A stretch of DNA of 64,000 nt from an uncultured Bacteroidales bacterium (lineage in GTDB: Bacteria; Bacteroidota; Bacteroidia; Bacteroidales; Paludibacteraceae), in NCBI GenBank assembly GCA_900319105.1, contig ONND01000003.1:1-64000 (forward strand), in the 5' to 3' direction. Positions 57,881 through 64,000 of the stretch are shown here, one piece after another. The number at the start of each line of letters is the position of its first letter. Position 1 is the first letter of the stretch. Below the pieces are notes generated by a model that saw only the letters and a list, made by a program, of their open reading frames with translations, was not told the DNA's origin and did not search any database. A program made the translations under genes and the position numbers.

Positions 57881-59113
57881 ATGATTTTGAATTATATTTG
57901 GATTTCGCTCATTTTGCTTGCCATTTTGATGGGTCTTGTGCAGGCTATTTGCTATGGAGACGTAGCTATTTTCTCTACGATCCTCAATTCCACCTTCGAT
58001 AGTGCCAAGACGGGTTTTGAGTTATCCATCGGTTTAACAGGCGTGCTGTCTCTTTGGATGGGAATCATGAAGATCGGAGAACAAGCCGGCGCAGTTAATT
58101 CTCTCGGCAAGGCCATCAATCCGTTCTTCAGCCGTATATTCCCGGAGATTCCGAAAGGCCATCCTGTCTTCGGATCTATGCTGATGAATATCGCGGCAAA
58201 CATGTTAGGTCTTGACAATGCGGCTACTCCGATGGGACTCAAGGCGATGGGTGAACTGCAGGAACTGAACCAAGACAAGACCAAGGCATCCAATGCGATG
58301 ATCATGTTCGTCGTCTTGGGCGCAAGCGGTTTGACGCTCATTCCTACCACGATCATGGCATACCGAGCGCAACTCGGCGCCGCAAACCCGGCCGATGTGT
58401 TCCTGCCGATTCTTATCGCCACGTACGTAGCTACGCTAATAGGACTGATTTGTGTATGTATTGCGCAAAAGATCAAGATGAAAGATCCGGTTGTATTGGG
58501 TACGATCATCGGTCTGACGGCCTTGGTAGGCCTGTTGGTTTGGTGCTCTACCCTGCTCTCTCATCAGATGCTATCAGTCGTCTCCGGTGCGACCGCCGCC
58601 ATTATACTGTTAGCGGTGATTGCATGGTTTATCCTGCAAGCCATGAGCAAGCATATTAACGTATATGAGTCTTTTATCGATGGCGCGAAAGGCGGTTTCC
58701 AGACGGCGATAGGTATTATTCCTTATTTGATAGCCATCCTGGTGGCTGTCGGAATGTTCCGCGCGAGTGGTGCGATGGGCCTGTTAGAGCAAGGCATAGC
58801 CTGGTGTTTTGCCGCTTGCGGCATCAATCCGGACTTGGCGGGAGCTGTGCCTACTGCACTCATGAAACCGCTTTCAGGCAGTGGCGCACGCGGTCTGATG
58901 CTTGAGGCGATGACCACCTATGGAGCTGACAGCCTCGTCGGACGACTCTGCTGCATCCTGCAGGGTACTACGGACACCACGTTTTATGTGCTCGCCGTCT
59001 ATTTCGGGTCTGTGAATATCAAAGATACGCGCCACGCAGTAGCCTGTTGTTTGCTGGCGGATTTGGCAGGAGTCATTGCTGCCTTTGCCATCGCGCCGAT
59101 CTTTTTTGGGTAG
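57881..59113 (+). CDS. SpmA-SpmB fused nucleoside-recognition (Gate) membrane protein
   Basis: A 410-residue polytopic protein with about ten transmembrane helices. The first half matches SpmA (MNIAANMLGLDNAATPMGLK, about 105-125) and the second SpmB (DGAKGGFQTAIGIIPYLIAI and KPLSGSGARGLMLEA, about 265-345). Fused SpmAB proteins are usual in Bacteroidetes, where no spores are formed; the Gate domain suggests transport but the substrate is unknown. The transcript is predicted to be almost leaderless. Confidence 0.93.
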   Translation: MILNYIWISLILLAILMGLVQAICYGDVAIFSTILNSTFDSAKTGFELSIGLTGVLSLWMGIMKIGEQAGAVNSLGKAINPFFSRIFPEIPKGHPVFGSMLMNIAANMLGLDNAATPMGLKAMGELQELNQDKTKASNAMIMFVVLGASGLTLIPTTIMAYRAQLGAANPADVFLPILIATYVATLIGLICVCIAQKIKMKDPVVLGTIIGLTALVGLLVWCSTLLSHQMLSVVSGATAAIILLAVIAWFILQAMSKHINVYESFIDGAKGGFQTAIGIIPYLIAILVAVGMFRASGAMGLLEQGIAWCFAACGINPDLAGAVPTALMKPLSGSGARGLMLEAMTTYGADSLVGRLCCILQGTTDTTFYVLAVYFGSVNIKDTRHAVACCLLADLAGVIAAFAIAPIFFG

Positions 59114-59132
59114 AAAAAATGGCGAACATGCA

Positions 59133-59157
59133 GTATTATATACTACGTATATAATAC
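59133..59157. repeat. Perfect 11-bp inverted repeat with 3-bp spacer
   Basis: GTATTATATAC, TAC, GTATATAATAC, between the SpmAB and ybeY genes. No T run follows, so it is not a normal terminator; it may be an operator. Confidence 0.8.
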
Positions 59158-59180
59158 CAATGGTATAAAGGGCTAAAATT

Positions 59181-59235
59181 AGTGCGTGATAAGTGCGTGA
59201 TAAGTGCGAGATAAGTACGAGATAAGTACGACATT
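59181..59235. repeat. 11-bp tandem array upstream of ybeY
   Basis: Five units of AGTGCGTGATA drifting to AGTACGAGATA and AGTACGACATT, ending 35 bp before the ybeY start. Confidence 0.8.
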
Positions 59236-59269
59236 CGTGGTATCATCTCGATATAAACAAAGGGTTAAC

Positions 59270-59680
59270 ATGATATCTTTTATAGCTGATAGTATAGAGA
59301 TGCCGGCACTCGATGAGCGGAAGGTAACGCGTTGGGTGAAAGCCGTGGCGGCGGAGTACGGTTTTACAGTGGGGAACATCAATTATATCTTCTGCTCGGA
59401 TGAGCGGGAGTTAGAAGTCAACCGTCAGTTCCTGGGCCATGACTATTACACCGATGTCATCACTTTTGACTACTCCACGGCTTCGACGCTGAATGGCGAC
59501 ATCTTCATCTCCTTAGACACCGTACGCTCCAATGCGGAGATGGTAGGCGTGCGTTTCGAGGACGAGTTACTGCGAATCCTCATTCACGGCGTACTACATC
59601 TGACCGGGCAAGGCGACAAAACGCCGGAAACGAAGGCTCAAATGACCGCCAAAGAAGAGTTAGCATTGGCAAAATGGTAA
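59270..59680 (+). CDS. ybeY: Endoribonuclease/rRNA maturation factor YbeY
   Basis: The ATG at 59270 gives 136 residues; the upstream codons are the tandem array. Motifs: INYIFCSDERELEVNRQFLG, YYTDVITFDYS and the metal site HGVLHLTGQGD (about 105-115). The third histidine of the classical H-x3-H-x5-H site is replaced by Asp, as I recall for other Bacteroidetes YbeY proteins. It takes part in 16S rRNA 3' maturation and ribosome quality control. Confidence 0.95.
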   Translation: MISFIADSIEMPALDERKVTRWVKAVAAEYGFTVGNINYIFCSDERELEVNRQFLGHDYYTDVITFDYSTASTLNGDIFISLDTVRSNAEMVGVRFEDELLRILIHGVLHLTGQGDKTPETKAQMTAKEELALAKW

Positions 59681-59715
59681 AAAAATGACGTTTTTTGTGG
59701 TCTTTCGCTCATTCA

Positions 59716-59747
59716 TTTGGTGCGAAAGATATTTTTTTGTACCTTTG
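59716..59747 (+). promoter_or_regulatory. Promoter of the pectate lyase gene
   Basis: TTTG 59716-59719, 20 bp, TACCTTTG 59740-59747; start codon 22 bp downstream. Confidence 0.85.
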
Positions 59748-59769
59748 CAGCGCAAAATGATATTATCTT

Positions 59770-61374
59770 ATGAAAAAGTTATTGTTTATAGTGCTTTGCG
59801 CAATTGCCTTACAGTCCGTAAGCGCTGTTGATTACTGCGCAAGCAGTTCATGGGGTTACGCCGGCACATCTGTAAGAGGAGGCGGCAGCGCGACTCCGAC
59901 TTTGGTAGATAGCGAATCAAAGCTCAAAACGGCCCTCGGTAAGGGGAATAACGTGATTATTATCACGAAGGACATCACTGTCAATGATCATATTTCGTCG
60001 GACAAAAGCAACATGACCATCATGGCTCTGCCGGGCAAGAAACTCATTTCCAACCAGCAGAACGCCACCAATTCGGGCATCTTGTATCTGAAAGGAAGCA
60101 ACCTCCTGCTGCGCAACCTGACTTTCGAAGGGCCGGGTGCTTACGACTGTGACGGATGGGATAACTTATGCCTGGACGGAGCGAAGAACGTGTGGGTAGA
60201 TCACTGCGATTTCCAGGATGGCTGTGACGGCAATTTCGATATCAAGGGTAAATCCGATAATATCTCTGTGACGTGGTGCCGTTTCCGCTATTTAAAGTCT
60301 CCCAAAGCAGGAGGTTCGGGTGGTTCAGACGACCACCGTTTCTCCAACCTGGTAGGATCCGGAAGTAGTGACAAACCGGCGGATGGGACGTATAACATCA
60401 CGTATGGTTTCTGCTGGTGGGACCAGGGTTGCAAGCAGCGAATGACCCGCTGCCGCAACTGCGAGTTGCATTTCCTCAACTGCTACTGGAACTCTTCCGT
60501 AGCGGATTATTACGTCGGACCGGAGAATGCCAAGTGCTATTTCGAGGGCTGTACTTTTGCGGGTAAAGCGAATAGTGCCTCTAAGATCTGGAGTGTTTAT
60601 GGAGGAAGTACGAATGCCTGCAAGTTCGTCAACTGCACAGGCAACCTGCCGAGTAACAGCGGTAGTGTGTCGGCTCCGACTTATGCGTACGACGCATTGA
60701 GCGCCGCAGAGGCAAAGAACTACGTGACGAACAGTAGTTGCGGTTCGGGTGCCACGTTGAGTGTAACAGAGAGCGGAGAAGTCAGTTCTTCTTGCGAGGG
60801 CGGAGACACGCCTCCCGTTCCTCCTGTAGGCCCTGTCAGCGGAGATTGTTGCGTCGATCTGAGTTTAGGCGAAGCGCCCACACTGAATAATAGTGGAATA
60901 CCGGCAGAGTTCGGGTTGCTCTCAGTGGATGCCAATCTGGAAAAAGGAACATGGGTTCAAGGCTACCTCAATTTAGGCGGCAATGCAGATTATATTACCT
61001 TTGATTTCTCGGCTTACGAGACGATTATTCAGTCCGTTTCCTTCGATGTGACGATTCCTAACTGGGCGGCAGACAAGAACACCGTCGCTTATCATTGGAA
61101 CAACGAAGCGAACACCAAGTATAATATCTCCAGTTCGGCTAAAGAGATCGTCCAACTGACCGCTCCGTCGAACGCCAAGTCGTTCACTATCCAACGTTCG
61201 GCAGGAACAGGTACACGCATCTCTGAAGTATGCTTCAAACTCGTTAGTACAGCCACAGGCGTTGAAGAGGTGCGCAAGGCGAAGGCGTCCGGCATCAAAG
61301 TGATCCGTAACGGTCAACTCCTGATCCTGCGCGACGGAAAGACCTATAATCTATTAGGTACGCGCGTAGAATAA
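59770..61374 (+). CDS. Secreted pectate lyase (PL1-like) with T9SS sorting domain
   Basis: A 534-residue protein with a signal peptide (about 1-20). The catalytic beta-helix (about 25-335) has WDNLCLDGAKNVWVDHCDF, ISVTWCRF, DDHRFSNLVG and KQRMTRCRNCELHFLNCYW, the last holding the Arg region of PL1 lyases; many Cys residues suggest a disulfide-stabilised helix. After a Pro/Gly linker (about 345-360) a beta-sandwich, possibly carbohydrate-binding, spans about 365-495. The end KVIRNGQLLILRDGKTYN then LLGTRVE is a T9SS type A sorting domain. It cleaves polygalacturonate by beta-elimination outside the cell. No SusC/D or other pectin genes are adjacent. Confidence 0.92.
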   Translation: MKKLLFIVLCAIALQSVSAVDYCASSSWGYAGTSVRGGGSATPTLVDSESKLKTALGKGNNVIIITKDITVNDHISSDKSNMTIMALPGKKLISNQQNATNSGILYLKGSNLLLRNLTFEGPGAYDCDGWDNLCLDGAKNVWVDHCDFQDGCDGNFDIKGKSDNISVTWCRFRYLKSPKAGGSGGSDDHRFSNLVGSGSSDKPADGTYNITYGFCWWDQGCKQRMTRCRNCELHFLNCYWNSSVADYYVGPENAKCYFEGCTFAGKANSASKIWSVYGGSTNACKFVNCTGNLPSNSGSVSAPTYAYDALSAAEAKNYVTNSSCGSGATLSVTESGEVSSSCEGGDTPPVPPVGPVSGDCCVDLSLGEAPTLNNSGIPAEFGLLSVDANLEKGTWVQGYLNLGGNADYITFDFSAYETIIQSVSFDVTIPNWAADKNTVAYHWNNEANTKYNISSSAKEIVQLTAPSNAKSFTIQRSAGTGTRISEVCFKLVSTATGVEEVRKAKASGIKVIRNGQLLILRDGKTYNLLGTRVE

Positions 61375-61394
61375 AAAGATCGCATACAGACCTA

Positions 61395-61426
61395 AAAAAT
61401 GGCGGCTCATAAGAGTCGCCATTTTT
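61395..61426. terminator. Bidirectional terminator between the lyase and frdB genes
   Basis: AAAAATGGCGGCTC, ATAA, GAGTCGCCATTTTT works for both converging genes. Confidence 0.9.
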
Positions 61427-61432
61427 ATGTAG

Positions 61433-61454
61433 ATCAGCCATACATGGCTGATAC
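61433..61454. terminator. Second hairpin next to the frdB stop
   Basis: ATCAGCCAT and ATGGCTGAT form a 9-bp near-perfect stem immediately after the frdB stop codon on the minus strand; probably part of the 3' end structure. Confidence 0.5.
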
Positions 61455-61455
61455 A

Positions 61456-62211
61456 TTAGTCGCAGAACTTAGCAGCGAGGAACTCGCGGTTAAGGCGTGC
61501 GATGTTCGCGAGGGAGACAGATTTCGGGCACTCAGCGGCACACGCACCTGTGTTGGTACAGTTACCGAAACCGAGTTCGTCCATCTTAGCCACCATCGCT
61601 TTGGCACGAGCCGCAGCCTCGATCTTACCTTGCGGCAGGAGCGCGAGTTGGCTTACCTTAGCAGATACGAAGAGCATCGCGGAACCGTTCTTACAAGCGG
61701 CAGCACAAGCGCCACAACCGATACAGGACGCAGCGTCCATCGCCTCGTCAGCCACAGGCTTGGGGATGGGTATAGCGTTTGCGTCGGGTACACCACCGGT
61801 GTTGACCGACACGAAACCGCCGGCCTGCATGATCTTGTCATACGCGCCACGATCGACCATCAGGTCCTTGATTACTGGGAAGGCACGGCTACGCCACGGC
61901 TCTACGGTAATGGTCTCGCCGTCATGGAACTTACGCATGTGCAGCTGGCACGTAGTGATAGCGGAGTCTGGTCCATGCGGGTGACCGTTCACGTACATAG
62001 AGCACATACCGCATATACCCTCACGGCAGTCGTGATCATAGGTAACAGGGTCTTTATGCTCCGCAACGAGTTGCTCGTTGAGAATATCAATCATCTCCAG
62101 GAACGAAGCGCCTTGGAAGACGTGCTTCAGGTCATACGTCTCGAAATGACCTTGTGCCTTAGGTCCTGCTTGTCTCCAAACACGAACCTTAATATCAATG
62201 TATTGATCCAT
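61456..62211 (-). CDS. frdB: Fumarate reductase/succinate dehydrogenase iron-sulfur subunit
   Basis: A 251-residue protein. The N-terminal [2Fe-2S] motif is CREGICGMC with a further Cys in TTCQLHM (about 62-90). The C-terminal part has [12 protein letters not shown] (about 163-174) and [14 protein letters not shown] (about 218-231) for the 4Fe-4S and 3Fe-4S clusters. It belongs to the Bacteroidetes quinol:fumarate reductase type (Wolinella-like order C-A-B). In anaerobic Bacteroidales the enzyme reduces fumarate to succinate in energy metabolism. It starts two bases after the flavoprotein gene. Confidence 0.95.
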   Translation of the reverse strand: MDQYIDIKVRVWRQAGPKAQGHFETYDLKHVFQGASFLEMIDILNEQLVAEHKDPVTYDHDCREGICGMCSMYVNGHPHGPDSAITTCQLHMRKFHDGETITVEPWRSRAFPVIKDLMVDRGAYDKIMQAGGFVSVNTGGVPDANAIPIPKPVADEAMDAASCIGCGACAAACKNGSAMLFVSAKVSQLALLPQGKIEAAARAKAMVAKMDELGFGNCTNTGACAAECPKSVSLANIARLNREFLAAKFCD

Positions 62212-62213
62212 AA

Positions 62214-64000
62214 TTAATTCTTGTAGTTACGTGTTTTACGTTCCGTGAATTCGTAGTCAAGCGGCTCTTTGATGAGTTCGGGTTCGCTGTCCTCGCCGGT
62301 GTATTTCCAGCAGCCGACATACGAGAACTTGTCATCCTGACGGAGCGCCTCACCTTCCGGCGTCTGGTATTCCTCGCGGAAGTGACCACCGCAGGACTCC
62401 TCACGATGGAGGGCATCAACTGCCATCAGACGGCCGATCTCGATGAAATCAGCCAGACGAAGCGCTTTCTCCAACTCGTTATTGAGCGAGTTAGCCTCAC
62501 CCGGGATATAGACGTTGGTCCAGAACTCTTTCTTGATCGCGTCGATCTTCTTGATACCTTCCTTCAAGCCTTCTGCAGTACGTCCCATGCCGACGAAGTC
62601 CCACATGATGAGACCCAGTTCCTTATGAATCGAATCCACCGAACGCTTACCTTGGATAGACATCAGTTTGTCAATCTTAGCCTGTACCGCCTTCTCCGCC
62701 TCAGCGAACTCAGGCAGGTCGGTACTCATACGCGGTACGCCGATCTGGTCGGAGAGGTAGTTTTGAATCGTATAAGGCAGAACGAAATAACCGTCAGCGA
62801 GACCTTGCATCAGCGCCGAAGCACCTAAGCGGTTTGCACCGTGGTCGGAGAAGTTCGCCTCACCGATACAGAACAGACCCTTGACGGATGTCTGGAGCTC
62901 GTAGTCCACCCAGATACCACCCATCGTGTAGTGGATAGCCGGGAAAATCATCATCGGGTTCTCGTACGGGTTCTCGTCCACGATCTTCTCATACATCTGG
63001 AAGAGGTTACCGTATTTCTGCGCTACCACATCCTTGCCCAGACGCTGGATAGCATCGGAGAAGTCAAGGAACACTGCGAGGCCGGTGTTATTCACGCCGT
63101 AGCCCTTGTCGCAACGCTCTTTGGCAGCACGCGAAGCTACGTCACGCGGAACGAGGTTACCGAACGCAGGATAGCGACGCTCGAGATAGTAATCGCGATC
63201 TTCCTCAGGAATGTCGCGTCCCTTGATCTCGCCCGCTTGGAGACGTTTGGCGTCCTCCAGTTTCTTCGGAACCCAAATACGTCCGTCGTTACGGAGCGAC
63301 TCGGACATCAGGGTCAGTTTGGACTGGAAGTCTCCGTGCTTCGGGATACAGGTCGGGTGGATCTGTGCGTAGCAGGGGTTAGCGAAATAAGCTCCGTGGC
63401 GGTACATCTGCATAGCAGCCGAACCGTTGGACGCCATGGCGTTGGTAGAGAGGAAGAAGGTGTTTCCGTAACCTCCGGAACCCACTACCACTGCGTGCGC
63501 GAAGAAACGCTCGATGCGGCCGGTAACCAGGTTACGAGCGATGATACCACGCGCACGTTTCTCGCCGTTCTCATCTGCGATGAGGACGATATCGAGCATC
63601 TCGTAGCGGGTGTACATCTTCACTTTGCCCTTACCGATCTGGCGGCTCAATGCGCTATACGCGCCGAGGAGCAACTGCTGACCGGTCTGACCTTTTGCGT
63701 AGAACGTACGGGAAACCTGTGCGCCACCGAACGAACGGTTGTCCAGCAGACCTCCGTATTCGCGTGCGAAAGGCACACCCTGTGCTACACACTGGTCGAT
63801 GATGCTATTCGACACCTCCGCCAAACGATAGACGTTCGCCTCACGAGCGCGGTAGTCTCCACCTTTGATGGTATCGTAGTATAGACGATACACGGAGTCG
63901 CCGTCGTTCTGGTAGTTCTTCGCCGCATTGATACCACCCTGTGCAGCAATCGAGTGCGCACGGCGGGGCGAATCCTGGATACAGAAGTTCAGTACGTTGA
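62214..64000 (-). CDS. frdA: Fumarate reductase/succinate dehydrogenase flavoprotein subunit (partial, N-terminus off right edge)
   Basis: The frame stays open to the right edge; the internal ATG at 63893 is not the start because conserved sequence continues upstream ([17 protein letters not shown], the FAD-attachment region). Visible parts: the substrate-site segment [15 protein letters not shown], the catalytic Arg region [23 protein letters not shown] and the FAD-binding [19 protein letters not shown]. About 595 residues are present of an expected 640-660. It catalyses fumarate/succinate interconversion with covalently bound FAD and is membrane-attached through a cytochrome subunit expected just outside the window. 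Confidence 0.95.
   Translation of the reverse strand, partial: NVLNFCIQDSPRRAHSIAAQGGINAAKNYQNDGDSVYRLYYDTIKGGDYRAREANVYRLAEVSNSIIDQCVAQGVPFAREYGGLLDNRSFGGAQVSRTFYAKGQTGQQLLLGAYSALSRQIGKGKVKMYTRYEMLDIVLIADENGEKRARGIIARNLVTGRIERFFAHAVVVGSGGYGNTFFLSTNAMASNGSAAMQMYRHGAYFANPCYAQIHPTCIPKHGDFQSKLTLMSESLRNDGRIWVPKKLEDAKRLQAGEIKGRDIPEEDRDYYLERRYPAFGNLVPRDVASRAAKERCDKGYGVNNTGLAVFLDFSDAIQRLGKDVVAQKYGNLFQMYEKIVDENPYENPMMIFPAIHYTMGGIWVDYELQTSVKGLFCIGEANFSDHGANRLGASALMQGLADGYFVLPYTIQNYLSDQIGVPRMSTDLPEFAEAEKAVQAKIDKLMSIQGKRSVDSIHKELGLIMWDFVGMGRTAEGLKEGIKKIDAIKKEFWTNVYIPGEANSLNNELEKALRLADFIEIGRLMAVDALHREESCGGHFREEYQTPEGEALRQDDKFSYVGCWKYTGEDSEPELIKEPLDYEFTERKTRNYKN

Noticed and set aside
62841-63884. 347-codon plus-strand frame
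   Set aside because: Fully antisense to the conserved flavoprotein subunit gene.

Overview
The window looks like a chromosomal segment of a member of the Bacteroidales, probably reconstructed from a metagenome; I cannot place it below order. The evidence is a complete gldKLMN/porP type IX secretion (T9SS) operon, many secreted proteins ending in a T9SS type A sorting domain, a TonB-dependent receptor, Bacteroidetes-type small genes (DUF4250, DUF3098, DUF2795, DUF4886), and promoters of the phylum-specific TTG-N20-TAnnTTTG form instead of sigma-70 boxes. A Paludibacteraceae-like source is plausible but unproven.

Layout. 1-2.5 kb: a GC-rich VirE/VapE-like gene cut by the left edge, divergent from an AT-richer AAA ATPase; this is accessory DNA. 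2.6-11.6 kb: three T9SS cargo genes (two leucine-rich-repeat proteins with InlB-like B-repeats, one B-repeat protein with a beta-strand-rich N-terminus) and a DUF4143 ATPase. The cargo genes share a structured RNA leader directly upstream of the start codon. 12.0-13.8 kb: a TPR/AraC membrane-bound regulator. 14.2-34.5 kb: two tandem paralogous giant secreted proteins of about 3,200 residues, both with damaged 3' ends (one fused to a signal-less lipoprotein fragment, one split by a frameshift), plus an orphan copy of the leader. 34.9-37.3 kb: ferredoxin/flavodoxin genes, acyl-ACP thioesterase, DUF4250. 37.4-43.1 kb: TonB receptor, tRNA-Arg(ACG), a DUF4886 protein and a shortened polA. 43.3-45.6 kb: a three-gene envelope operon. 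45.8-56.3 kb: ung, queA, truB, uppP, DUF3098, ftsX, gldN, gldM, gldL, gldK, porP, DUF2795, read right to left, the last eleven apparently from one promoter at 56.3 kb. 56.4-61.4 kb: cobalamin adenosyltransferase, methyltransferase, an SpmAB-like membrane protein, ybeY, and a T9SS-tagged pectate lyase. 61.4-64 kb: fumarate reductase/succinate dehydrogenase iron-sulfur and flavoprotein subunits, the latter cut by the right edge.

How it fits together: GldK/N form the outer-membrane-associated ring, GldL/M the proton-driven motor, and PorP/SprF an outer-membrane barrel, which together export proteins with C-terminal sorting domains. The LRR/B-repeat proteins, the giant proteins and the pectate lyase are the local clients.

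Most interesting non-obvious items: a covarying RNA hairpin leader shared by T9SS cargo genes, with an orphan leader-terminator unit; two homologous ~61-residue genes that both need a -1 shift at an A_AAA_AAG/C heptamer; a palindromic repeat inserted in the same reading frame in polA and twice in a DUF4886 gene; a PolA apparently without its 3'-5' exonuclease domain; a tRNA-Arg in which the normally invariant G19-C56 elbow pair is A19-U56; a variant promoter class with TACCTTCGGACGCCG; and 7-bp tandem arrays filling intergenic gaps. No CRISPR array, rRNA or complete insertion sequence was seen.
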